Assembly (NCBI RefSeq): GCF_006716355.1
Contig: NZ_VFOW01000001.1
Span: forward strand, 4,464,001 to 4,528,000
Length of the DNA: 64,000 nt
Source: Stackebrandtia endophytica
GTDB lineage: Bacteria; Actinomycetota; Actinomycetes; Mycobacteriales; Micromonosporaceae
Direction: 5' to 3'
This document shows, one piece after another, positions 18,044 to 25,663 of this stretch. The notes below the pieces were generated by a model. The model was not told the origin of the DNA and ran no database searches. It saw only the letters and a program-made list of their open reading frames with translations. Position numbers and translations under genes: made by a program. Numbering within the stretch: position 1 is the first letter of the stretch; every line of letters starts with the position of its first letter.

Positions 18044-19363
18044 TCACGGTGTCGGTTGGTCGATGCGTTTCGTCGCCGTCAGCTCGTTGTCCCACTGGGT
18101 GATGGTGAGACCGCGAGCGCTGCCGTGCTCGTCCTGCTCGAATCGCACCTGAGTCGGAATACCCTTCACCACCGCCAGTTGAAGATTGACGACTTGGACG
18201 GCGTAGCTGGGCCCGCCGTCGACGGACACTCCGGGCTGCAGCAGCCAGGCGTCCGGTCCGTCCGGGCAACCGACGGTCACCGAGGTCCCCGTGTCGGACA
18301 CGTACTCGCCGGCGTACCGGTGGATCCACTCCTCGATGGTGGTGCCGCCCGGTTCGTCGGCCGGTGGCGGGGTGTGCGGCCAGTCGGTGGCGGCCATCAG
18401 GGTGTCGCGGGCGGTGCGGCAGAACCGTCCCGCCTCGTTGCCGTTGGTCATGACCGCCGCCGCGTGATCGCCGTAGCGTGCGGCGGTGACGAAACAGCCG
18501 TACCCGTAGTTTCCACCGGTGTGACCGAAGCGGTTCATCGCCGGGTCGGCCTCCAGGAACATGCCCAGGCCCAGCGGTGCCGCCTGCGGTGTCAACATTT
18601 CCCGGGCCAGATCCTGTGGCAGCAGGGCGGTGTCGCCGTTGGCGGCTTCCCGGATTGCGGTCACGAAGTTGATGAGATCGGTTGGCGTGCACCACATTCC
18701 AGCAGTGGCCTGTTCGGGGTGGCGATGCCAGTCGCCGTGGATCGCCTGTCCACGCACATGACCGATCGCCGCCTGCCCGGTGCCCGGCGCCGCGTAGGTG
18801 GCGGTGGACATCTCACACGGCGTGAACACCAGTTCCTCGGTCAGCGCGGCGAACGGTCCGGCGGTCACGTCTTCCAGCAACTGTTGGAGGATCACGTATC
18901 CGCCGCCGGAGTACCGGAAGCCGAGGCCGGGGATGCCGTCGATCCGCACCGGGTCGGTGTTGGCGTCACCGGTGCCGTCCAGGATCTGCGGAAGAGTCGG
19001 CAGCGGTTGGCTCGTCGGGTAGCCGGGAAAGCTCGGCGTGGTCAGGGCACCGGAGTGGCTGAGGAGTTGACGGATCGTCACTCGACCTGGTTGTCCGGGA
19101 ACTCCGGGTAGCTTCCATGACGTCAGATGGTCGTTGACGTCATCATCCAAACCGATGACATCATCGGCGACCAGTCGCAATGTCGTCAATGCCGCGACCG
19201 CCTTGCTGATGGACGCGGCTTGAAAAAGGGTGCTCTCACTGCAGTTGAAGGCCTTGACGGTCAATCCGGACGCATCGAGTACGGCCATCGACACCGAGGG
19301 AATGGTGTCGGGTTCATCCCGGTTGTCAAAGATTGCCGTCATTGCCTGATCAAGTGATGTCAT
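18044..19363 (-). CDS. Serine hydrolase of the beta-lactamase/DD-peptidase (class C) superfamily
   Basis: The 439-residue enzyme has the three landmark motifs of the family: SISK (residues 51-54, catalytic Ser and Lys), a YSGGG in the YxN position, and HTGG in the KTG position. There is no clear signal peptide, so it may act in the cytoplasm as an esterase, amidase or D-amino-acid peptidase. After the catalytic domain there is a ~100-residue C-terminal domain. The ATG at 19363 (MTSLDQ) was preferred over a GTG six codons upstream. True beta-lactamase activity should not be assumed. Confidence 0.85.
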   Translation of the reverse strand: MTSLDQAMTAIFDNRDEPDTIPSVSMAVLDASGLTVKAFNCSESTLFQAASISKAVAALTTLRLVADDVIGLDDDVNDHLTSWKLPGVPGQPGRVTIRQLLSHSGALTTPSFPGYPTSQPLPTLPQILDGTGDANTDPVRIDGIPGLGFRYSGGGYVILQQLLEDVTAGPFAALTEELVFTPCEMSTATYAAPGTGQAAIGHVRGQAIHGDWHRHPEQATAGMWCTPTDLINFVTAIREAANGDTALLPQDLAREMLTPQAAPLGLGMFLEADPAMNRFGHTGGNYGYGCFVTAARYGDHAAAVMTNGNEAGRFCRTARDTLMAATDWPHTPPPADEPGGTTIEEWIHRYAGEYVSDTGTSVTVGCPDGPDAWLLQPGVSVDGGPSYAVQVVNLQLAVVKGIPTQVRFEQDEHGSARGLTITQWDNELTATKRIDQPTP

Positions 19364-19433
19364 AACGACACCATACTGCACCTTTTTGGCGATCGCAAGG
19401 CGCCACCTATGGTGTCGGTTCTTCGGTCGGAGT

Positions 19434-20156
19434 TCAGGCCGTCGTCGGGTAGAGGCAGAACTCGTTGCCGTCGGGGTCGGCCAAGACCGCCCAGTCGTTC
19501 GACCCCTGCCCGATGTCCAGGTGGGACGCCCCCAACGCGATCAGGCGGTCGACCTCATCGGCCATCGAGCCGTCGTCGACGACCAGATCGAAGTGCAGGC
19601 GGTTCTTTCCCGTCTTGGCGGCCACCGGCGGACCACCCCAGGTGACCTTGGGTCCGCCGTGCGGCGACCGGATCGCGGTCTCCTCATCCTGGTCCCACAC
19701 CAACGGCCAGCCCAGCGCCTCACTCCAGAAATAACCGACCGCCTGTGAGCCGTCGCAGGCCAGCGCCCCGATGAACCCGCAGTCGGCGAGGAAGTTGTTG
19801 CCCGGCCCGATGACGCAGAACTCGTTGCCCTCGGGGTCGGCCAGCACCACGTGCCCCTCCTCCGGCAGTTGCCCGATGTCGATGTGTCGTCCGCCGAACT
19901 TAAGCGCCCGAGCGACCGTGTTGCCCTGATCCTCATGGGAGGAACTGGTGAGGTCGAAGTGGATCTGATTCGGCCGGATCTTCGGTTCGTCACTGGCGCG
20001 GAACCGGAGGCGGAAGCCGGTGTCGTCCCTCGGTGGGAGTGTGACGCCGCCCCGCGGGTCGGCGGTCGCCTCCCAGCCGAGCACTCCCGCCCAGAACCGT
20101 CCCATCTCGACCGGGTCATGGGCGTCGAACGAGAGTGCGTGAAGTCGTGAGGACAT
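19434..20156 (-). CDS. Double glyoxalase-like/VOC protein
   Basis: The 240-residue protein contains two tandem VOC-type modules, each with a DPEGNEFCVI or DPDGNEFCLY segment near its end. The first opens with RLHALSFDAHDPVEMGRFWAG. This fused form is common in actinobacteria, where some members act in resistance or aromatic metabolism, but most are uncharacterised. ATG 20156 has AAAGG nine bases upstream; a longer form would add 14 residues. Confidence 0.85.
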   Translation of the reverse strand: MSSRLHALSFDAHDPVEMGRFWAGVLGWEATADPRGGVTLPPRDDTGFRLRFRASDEPKIRPNQIHFDLTSSSHEDQGNTVARALKFGGRHIDIGQLPEEGHVVLADPEGNEFCVIGPGNNFLADCGFIGALACDGSQAVGYFWSEALGWPLVWDQDEETAIRSPHGGPKVTWGGPPVAAKTGKNRLHFDLVVDDGSMADEVDRLIALGASHLDIGQGSNDWAVLADPDGNEFCLYPTTA

Positions 20157-20214
20157 TCGTCGGGCCTTTCGATTCATCGGGCGGATCGGTCCGACCACGT
20201 AGGAATCAACCTAG

Positions 20215-20393
20215 GGCCTGTGTGGTGAATCCGCGCAGGTTCTTTCGACGTGTTGGTGCTGCAGCGACGTCTTGGATGCGGGGTGTTCAGGTGAGTGGAT
20301 GGCAAGGCGGAGGAGGAGTCAGTACGGGGTTTGTACTGGCGACGACGACAACGCGGCCAGGCGCCCACCTGGGCAGCCCGAGCGTAACCACCC
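20215..20393 (+). repeat. Dispersed repeat, copy 3
   Basis: This ~179-base element begins CCTGTGTGGTGAATCCGCGC, AGGTTCTTTCG, and ends GGCGCCCACCTGGGCAGCCC, GAGCG, AACCACCC. Both ends match the inverted copy at 6052-6194; the middle does not, and includes a short GTAC-bounded hairpin. The ends can pair weakly (GTGGT with ACCAC). Confidence 0.7.
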
Positions 20394-20495
20394 ACTCCAC
20401 AGTATTCATACACACGCCCTGGCGCGTGTCGGGTGGACCGCTATCGGATTGAGTCGACCGACGGCTCGTTTTCGGGGCTACTAAAATTTTGGTAT

Positions 20496-20552
20496 TCAAG
20501 TTTGCATACACCGGAGTCGGGGGAGTAGGCTCGGTCGGCACTCAAGTTTGAG
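20496..20552. promoter_or_regulatory. Repeated TCAAGTTTG words upstream of the DrrAB operon
   Basis: TCAAGTTTG occurs at 20496-20504 and 20542-20550. The second lies in the palindrome CTCAA-GT-TTGAG (20541-20552), 15 bases before the GTG start. Such spaced half-sites suit a TetR or PadR-type repressor controlling the exporter. The regulator is not in the immediate vicinity. Confidence 0.4.
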
Positions 20553-20567
20553 CAACGGAGGCTCCTC

Positions 20568-21554
20568 GTGATCCACACCCGTGGACTGGCCCGGGACTAC
20601 CGGGCGAAGAAGGAAATCGTCACCGCGGTCAAGGGAATAGACATCGATGTGGAACCCGGCGAACTCGTCGCGTTCCTTGGACCCAACGGGGCCGGAAAAT
20701 CCACCACACTGCGCATGCTGACCACGTCACTGCGGCCCAGCCGCGGTACCGCGACCGTGGTGGGCCACGACGTACACACCCAGGCGAAACGGATACGCGG
20801 CAAGATCGGATACATCGGACAGGGCAACGGCGCCGGCCACAACCACCGCATCCTCGACGAACTCGTCGACCACGGCAGGTTCTACGGCCTGTCCTCCGCC
20901 GAATCCAAGCGTCGGGCCGGGCAACTACTGGAGAACTTCGGCCTGACCTCACAGGCCAGGCGCGCCATCGGCACCCTGTCGGGGGGACAACGTCGCCGCG
21001 TCGACATCGCCATGGGCATGATGCACCGACCGAAACTGCTGTTCCTGGACGAGCCGTCGACCGGACTCGACCCACAGAACCGAGTCAACCTGGCGGAGGA
21101 GATCGGTCGACTCCGCAGCGAACTCGGCATGACCGTCTTCCTCACGACCCACTACCTGGAGGAGGCCGACCAACTCGCCGAACGGGTCATGATCATCGAC
21201 GGCGGAGCCGTCATCGCCGAAGGCAGCCCCACCGAGTTGAAGGCCACCCTGGCCGGTGACCGCATCCGGATCGGCCTGGCCGATGAGATGGCCGCCAAAG
21301 CCGCCGCCGTCTTCGTCGGCGAACACCTGCCGACGGCCCGGGAGACGACAGTGGAGGATGCGACCCTGACGACCGCAGTGGACAACGGCGAGGCGACACT
21401 GCCGAAACTGTTGCGGGGCTTGGATTCAGTGGGCCTGGAGGCCCGCTCCGCATCGGTTCGGCTGCCCACACTGGATGACGTGTTCCTATCCCTGACCGGT
21501 CGCACCCTGCGCGACGCCGACCAGGCCGCCCAGACCGAGGGGAGCCAAGGATGA
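20568..21554 (+). CDS. ABC exporter ATP-binding protein, DrrA type
   Basis: The 328-residue ATPase has Walker A GPNGAGKST (about residues 39-47), a Q-loop region, signature LSGGQRRRVDIAMGMMHRPK and Walker B LLFLDEPSTGLDPQNR. The ~100-residue C-terminal extension after the H-loop is typical of daunorubicin-resistance (DrrA) exporters. GTG 20568 is preceded by GGAGG. It overlaps the ABC-2 permease gene by four bases and would power export of a drug or lipid. Confidence 0.92.
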   Translation: MIHTRGLARDYRAKKEIVTAVKGIDIDVEPGELVAFLGPNGAGKSTTLRMLTTSLRPSRGTATVVGHDVHTQAKRIRGKIGYIGQGNGAGHNHRILDELVDHGRFYGLSSAESKRRAGQLLENFGLTSQARRAIGTLSGGQRRRVDIAMGMMHRPKLLFLDEPSTGLDPQNRVNLAEEIGRLRSELGMTVFLTTHYLEEADQLAERVMIIDGGAVIAEGSPTELKATLAGDRIRIGLADEMAAKAAAVFVGEHLPTARETTVEDATLTTAVDNGEATLPKLLRGLDSVGLEARSASVRLPTLDDVFLSLTGRTLRDADQAAQTEGSQG

Positions 21555-22306
21555 GTTTCGTCTCCGACACCGCGAAGGTCTTCGTCCGCGAATCACGACC
21601 CACGCTCTACGACCCGTTCACCCCGGTGTTCTCCCTCGTGCAACCCCTGGTGTTCCTGGGACTGCTGGGGCCACTGGTCGCCGCCATGCCCACCATCCCC
21701 GGAGAATCGCCCTGGCAGTGGTTCGTACCCGGGATCGTCGTCATGGTCGCATTGTTCGGAACCGCCATGACCGGATCGAACCTCCAGTACGAGATGACCA
21801 CCGGCTCCCACGAACGAATCATGGTGAGCCCGCTGAGCCGCTCGGCCATCATGGTCGGTAAGGCGCTCAAGGAGATCGCCCCACTGGTCGTCCAGGCGAT
21901 CGTCATCGTGCTGGTCATGCTGCCGTTCGGATTCACGCTGTACCCGCTGGGCGCGATCCTCGGACTGGCGATCCTGGCCGTACTGGGAGTGGGGATCGGG
22001 GCGCTGTCGTACTCGCTGGCGCTGGTCTCCCAGGGCAAGGAATGGCTGTTCTGGGGAGTCCAGCAGTCGCTGCTGTTCCCGCTGCTGATCCTGTCGGGCA
22101 TGATGCTGCCGCTGGAACAGGGCCCGGACTGGATGCAGACGATCGCCAAGATCAACCCGCTCACCTACATCGTCGAGGCGGAGCGGGCCCTGTTCTCCGG
22201 CGACTACTCCCTCACGATCGTCGGGCCCGGTATCGCCGCGGCCGTGGCCACCGCGATCGTCGGACTGGCGGTGGGCATCCTGACCATCCGGCGTGAGACC
22301 GAGTAA
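21551..22306 (+). CDS. ABC-2 type exporter permease, DrrB type
   Basis: The 251-residue protein has about six membrane helices: an amphipathic N terminus, FSLVQPLVFLGLLGPLV, the conserved cytoplasmic MTTGSHERIMVSPLSRSAIMVGKAL, and the late NPLTYIVEAERALFSGDYS. These are standard features of DrrB/ABC-2 permeases. It forms the membrane part of the exporter with the preceding ATPase. Confidence 0.92.
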   Translation: MSFVSDTAKVFVRESRPTLYDPFTPVFSLVQPLVFLGLLGPLVAAMPTIPGESPWQWFVPGIVVMVALFGTAMTGSNLQYEMTTGSHERIMVSPLSRSAIMVGKALKEIAPLVVQAIVIVLVMLPFGFTLYPLGAILGLAILAVLGVGIGALSYSLALVSQGKEWLFWGVQQSLLFPLLILSGMMLPLEQGPDWMQTIAKINPLTYIVEAERALFSGDYSLTIVGPGIAAAVATAIVGLAVGILTIRRETE

Positions 22307-22317
22307 CCGAAACCCGA

Positions 22318-22349
22318 GGCGCGGGTGTCCCGATCGAGGCACCCGCGCC
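22318..22349 (+). terminator. Terminator-like hairpin after the DrrAB genes
   Basis: GGCGCGGGTG (22318-22327) pairs with CACCCGCGCC (22340-22349) around a 12-base loop, twelve bases after the permease stop. It separates the exporter from the DUF503-rbfA genes. Confidence 0.65.
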
Positions 22350-22414
22350 GTGGCGGCCCACTCACGCCGTAATTCGATTTCGGCTCACGGGTGGTCAGGG
22401 CGTATTCTGTAGCC

Positions 22415-22708
22415 GTGTTTACCGGTACTGCGATCTTCGACGTGCTCCTGCCGGGTGATTCGCGCTCGCTGAAAGCCAAACGTTCCTATGTCAGGCCGGT
22501 CGTGGCCGCACTTCGCAAGCTTGAGGTGACGGCCGCCGAAGTCGGCGCGATGGAATTGCACGGCCGCAGCGAAGTCGGGATCGCCGTGGTTTCCGGGGAA
22601 CATTCGCACGTCCAGGAGGTTTTGGACAAGTGCGAGAAGCTGGTCGCGGCCCGCCCCGAGCTGGAACTGCTCAGCGTGCGGCGTCGCGTTTTCGGCCAGG
22701 ATGACTAG
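22415..22708 (+). CDS. DUF503 family protein
   Basis: The ~97-residue protein begins VFTGTAIFDVLLPGDSRSLK and has the family blocks KAKRSYVRPVV, ELHGRSEVGIAVVSGE and LLSVRRRVF. DUF503 proteins are small and ferredoxin-like, with unknown role. In many actinobacteria the gene lies between infB and rbfA, and its presence directly before rbfA here fits that neighbourhood. GTG 22415 is chosen because it gives the standard family N terminus; an upstream frame adds eight residues. Confidence 0.88.
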   Translation: MFTGTAIFDVLLPGDSRSLKAKRSYVRPVVAALRKLEVTAAEVGAMELHGRSEVGIAVVSGEHSHVQEVLDKCEKLVAARPELELLSVRRRVFGQDD

Positions 22709-22722
22709 AAAGGTGGGTCACG

Positions 22723-23163
22723 ATGAGTGATGCGGCAAAGGCGCGCAGGATGGCCGGTCGGCTGAAGGAGTTGACGGCGACGGCGATTCGCCAGCATGTG
22801 AAAGACCCTCGGCTCGGCATGGTGACCATCACCGACGCCCGGCTGACCCCCGACTTCAGGGAGGCGACCGTCTTCTACACCGTCTTCGGTGACGAGGAGG
22901 CGCATGAGTCCAGTGCCGCCGCGCTCGACAGCGCCAAAGGCCTGCTGCGTACCAGTGTCGGGCGGGCGTTGGGGTTGCGGCACTCGCCGTCACTGACCTT
23001 TGTGGCCGACCGACTGCCCGACCAGGTCAACCACATTGACGATCTGTTGGCCAAAGCAGCCGACGAAGACGCGCGAGTCCACCAGATCGCCGCGGGAGCC
23101 CGCTACGCGGGCGAGTCCAACCCCTACAAGGAGGAGAAGGCCTCCGAGGAGGACACCGACTGA
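22723..23163 (+). CDS. rbfA: Ribosome-binding factor A
   Basis: RbfA binds the 30S subunit during late maturation and cold adaptation. The 146-residue product shows the KH-like domain pattern: a helical RMAGRLKELTATAIRQHVKDPRLG opening, VTITDARLTPDFREATVFYTV, then LRHSPSLTFVADRL. The C-terminal tail is long and acidic. AAAGGTGGG lies before the ATG, 14 bases after the DUF503 stop. Confidence 0.95.
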   Translation: MSDAAKARRMAGRLKELTATAIRQHVKDPRLGMVTITDARLTPDFREATVFYTVFGDEEAHESSAAALDSAKGLLRTSVGRALGLRHSPSLTFVADRLPDQVNHIDDLLAKAADEDARVHQIAAGARYAGESNPYKEEKASEEDTD

Positions 23164-23171
23164 TCAACCCG

Positions 23172-23204
23172 CCGCCCGGGACCGTGGGGTTTGGTCCCGG
23201 GCGG
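23172..23204 (+). terminator. Hairpin terminator after rbfA
   Basis: A perfect 12-base stem (CCGCCCGGGACC with GGTCCCGGGCGG) encloses a nine-base loop eight bases downstream of the rbfA stop. Confidence 0.8.
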
Positions 23205-23261
23205 TATGTGTAAGCCCTCACAGCACAGCCACCCATTACGGGACTGTGGCACGATATTGAA

Positions 23262-24770
23262 GTGCACTCCTCGGCTGACGCCACCCCCGCCAACTCGGCC
23301 AGTCTCAAACGCATCACCGCTCTAGCGCTGCCCGCGCTGGTGGTGCTCGCCGCCGAGCCTATGTACATCCTGGTCGACACCGCCGTAGTCGGTCACCTAG
23401 GCCGAATTCCGCTGGCCGCGTTGGCCCTGGGCGGCGGCGTCATGTCCGTCGCCGGCTGGATCGGCGTCGTCCTCGCCTACGGAACCACCGGTCGAGTCGC
23501 CCGACGCTTCGGCGCAGGACAACGCACCGAAGCCGTCGCCGAAGGCGTCCAAGGGTCCTGGCTGGCGATCATCGGCGGCGTCATCATGATCGCACTCATC
23601 CAACTGTTCGCCGGACCCCTCACCCGAGCCCTCGCCGGCGACAGCGTCGAAGGACAGGCCATCGCCGCCGACGCCGAATCCTGGCTGCGCATCGCCGTGT
23701 TCGGAGTGCCCTTCCTCCTCCTGGCCATGGCAGGCCAAGGCTGGATGCGAGGCGTCCAAGACACCAAACGCCCCATGTACATAGTGCTGTCCGCTTTCAT
23801 CGGCTCCGCCGTGCTGGCGCCCATCCTCGTGTACCCGGTCGGCATGGGACTCAACGGATCCGCCGTCGCCAACGTGATCGCCCAAATGATCTCCGGCGGC
23901 CTGTTCATCCGAGCCCTCGCCACCGAAGGCGTCTCACTCAAACCCCGCTGGGGCGTCGTCCGACGGCAACTGTCCCTCAGCCGCGACCTCGTCATCCGCG
24001 GCGGCGCCTTCCAACTCTGCTTCATCTCAGCAGCCGCGGTCGCCGCCCGATTCGGAGCCGCCGCACTCGCCGCCCACCAAATCGGCCTCCAACTCTGGTT
24101 CTTCGCCGCATTGGCCCTAGACGCGGTGGCCATCGCCGCCCAAGCCCTGATCGGTGCCGAACTAGGCGGTGGCGACATCGACCGCGCCAAAACCACCGCA
24201 CGCCGCATCGGCTGGATCGGCCTGGGATACGGCACGGTCTTCGCGGTCCTAGTCGCCGCAGGTGCGCCCTTCCTACCCGGCCTCTTCTCACCCGACCCGG
24301 CGGTCGGACAACAGGCGACCGCCCTATGGCCCTGGTTCATCGGACTGCTCCCCATAGCCGGAGTCGTATTCGCCCTCGACGGAGTCTTCATCGGAGCCGG
24401 CGACGTCGCCTTCATGCGCAACATGACCGTCTTGGCCGCCCTGATCGGCTTTCTGCCTTTGATCTGGCTGACCTACGCCTTCGACGGCGGCCTCGGCGGC
24501 ATCTGGGCCGGACTCGCCGCCTTCATGACGGTCCGACTGATATCCCTGTTGTGGCGGATGAAGTCCCAGAAATGGGCAATCGCCGGCGCCGAACGCTTAT
24601 TCGCACTGCCCAGGCACGTGTCTGGCGGCGTCGTGGACCGGCTTGCCTACCAAAACCGTAGGCGGCGCCGGTCCACGTCTTGCCATACGCGCACCTGGAC
24701 GGCGCGAATCCTGGGTGGACTGGGCTTCGCCTCGCGGCGTCGCAGTCTTCCTTGCCTACCAAGACCGTAG
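23262..24770 (+). CDS. MATE-family efflux transporter with a repeat-encoded C-terminal tail
   Basis: The protein has about twelve membrane segments and the MATE/DinF pattern (VDTAVVGHLGRIPLAALALGG early; AAHQIGLQLWFFAALALDAVAIAAQALIG in the second half). It would export organic cations or drugs using an ion gradient. At 502 residues it is ~55 longer than expected. The normal-looking end is around KWAIAGAERL (about residue 447); from ~24600 the frame enters the palindromic array and stops at a TAG inside its second unit. The Arg/Pro-rich tail is probably not functional. Confidence 0.85.
   Translation: MHSSADATPANSASLKRITALALPALVVLAAEPMYILVDTAVVGHLGRIPLAALALGGGVMSVAGWIGVVLAYGTTGRVARRFGAGQRTEAVAEGVQGSWLAIIGGVIMIALIQLFAGPLTRALAGDSVEGQAIAADAESWLRIAVFGVPFLLLAMAGQGWMRGVQDTKRPMYIVLSAFIGSAVLAPILVYPVGMGLNGSAVANVIAQMISGGLFIRALATEGVSLKPRWGVVRRQLSLSRDLVIRGGAFQLCFISAAAVAARFGAAALAAHQIGLQLWFFAALALDAVAIAAQALIGAELGGGDIDRAKTTARRIGWIGLGYGTVFAVLVAAGAPFLPGLFSPDPAVGQQATALWPWFIGLLPIAGVVFALDGVFIGAGDVAFMRNMTVLAALIGFLPLIWLTYAFDGGLGGIWAGLAAFMTVRLISLLWRMKSQKWAIAGAERLFALPRHVSGGVVDRLAYQNRRRRRSTSCHTRTWTARILGGLGFASRRRSLPCLPRP
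24632..24677. repeat. Best-preserved hairpin of the array (type A unit)
   Basis: CGTGGACCGGC (24632-24642) pairs with GCCGGTCCACG (24667-24677), and inside them GCCTAC (24645-24650) pairs with GTAGGC (24658-24663) around a seven-base loop CAAAACC. It gives 17 paired bases in all. Confidence 0.85.
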
Positions 24771-25125
24771 GCGGCGGAAGCCCGCGTCTGGCGACGCGAG
24801 GCCTGGACGGCGCGAATGTCATTCGCACTGCCCAGGCACGTGTCTGGCGGCGCCGCTCGCGGGCTTGCCTACCAAAACCGTAGGCGGCGCCGGTCCACGT
24901 CTTGCCATACGCGCACCTGGACGGCGCGAATCCGCGGTTGGCCCGGGCAGGTGTCTGGCGGCGTCGTGGCCCGGCTTGCCTACCAAGACCGTAGGCGGCG
25001 CCGGTCCACGTCTTGCCATACGCGCACCTGGGCGGCGCGAACCTCGGGTGGCCCAGGCTTGGCCTCGCGGCGTCGCGGTCTTCCTTGCCTACCAAAACCG
25101 TAGGCGGCGGAAGCCCGCGTCTGGC

Positions 25126-25431
25126 GCTCCGTTTTTTGGTCTGCCTCCGGCAGAACGGAGGCCTGGACGGCGCGAATGTCATTCGCACTGCCCGGGCAGG
25201 TGTCTGGCGGTGTCGTGGATCGGCTTGCCTACCAAGACCGTAGGCGGCGCTGGTCCAGTCTTGCGCTCTGTTTTTTTGGCCTGCCTTCGGCAGGGACGCA
25301 CCTGGACAGCGCGAATCCGGGGTTGGCCCGGACTTGGCCTCATGGCGTCGCGGTCTTCCGTGTCTACGTGACTGTAGAGGGCGGAAGTTTGGGTGGTGTG
25401 TTCCGCTTTTGGGCGCTGCCTTCGGCGGAAT
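25126..25431. repeat. Three T-rich hairpin inserts at the same place in consecutive units
   Basis: Units 5, 6 and 7 each carry an extra ~25-30 bases near 25126-25160, 25265-25296 and 25401-25431. Each has a T run (six, seven and four T) followed by a small hairpin, CTGCC-tcc-GGCAG, CTGCC-ttc-GGCAG or CTGCC-ttc-GGCGG. The last has decayed. Units 1-4 lack them. Confidence 0.7.
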
Positions 25432-25663
25432 GACGCCCGGTGGCGCGGATCTTGGTTGCCGGGGAGCGTCTGGTGGCGTCACGGGCCGACTCGTCGACAG
25501 GAGCGGTCATGGATGCGAGCTATGGGTTGCGCGCCGACCTGGTCTGCCTTGCGCGTCACCGGCCAGGGCCATACGGGGTGAGGGGGCGGACTAGGGCGCA
25601 TCGCCCACCGTGGGGGCGTCGGCCCGGCCTCTGAGGGAGTTGCCGTTTCGCCTGGTAGCCGGG

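Larger units (their letters stand above)
20157..20567. other. 411-base intergenic region between divergent genes
   Basis: This gap holds the dispersed repeat (20215-20393) and the putative DrrAB promoter and operator region. The frames crossing it lack family-like composition. I see no gene here. Confidence 0.6.
24600..25495. repeat. Array of seven ~110-135 base palindromic units plus a degenerate eighth
   Basis: Every unit has the core GCCTACCAARACCGTAGGC (stem GCCTAC/GTAGGC) at 24645, 24753, 24865, 24976, 25086 and 25225, with a decayed core near 25361. Units end approximately at 24709, 24817, 24931, 25041, 25177, 25316 and 25450. Two arm types occur. In type A the core is framed by CGTGGACCGGC and GCCGGTCCACG. 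In type B it is framed by CTTCC and GGAAG, with outer CGTCGC/GCGACG. The order is A B A A B A B. Spacers share CCTGGACGGCGCGAAT. No unit looks like a gene. Confidence 0.9.

Noticed and set aside
18044-19363. True secreted beta-lactamase
   Set aside because: There is no signal peptide, and the motif in the YxN position is YSG. It is better treated as a generic serine hydrolase of the superfamily.
20135-20484. Small frames in the gap before the DrrAB operon
   Set aside because: They cross the dispersed repeat and have no ribosome-binding site or recognisable sequence.
24643-25371. Long plus-strand frame through the array
   Set aside because: It is another consequence of stop-poor repeats; several frames are open at once with repeated peptide blocks.
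24523-25482. Long open frame (319 residues) on the minus strand across the array
   Set aside because: It follows the repeats, has a low-complexity Arg/Pro/Gly composition and no ribosome-binding site or family similarity. Frames stay open here because the units have few stops.
24600-25495. CRISPR array
   Set aside because: Repeat units are ~110-139 bases and directly abut each other. There are no short repeats with unique spacers, and no cas genes are nearby.
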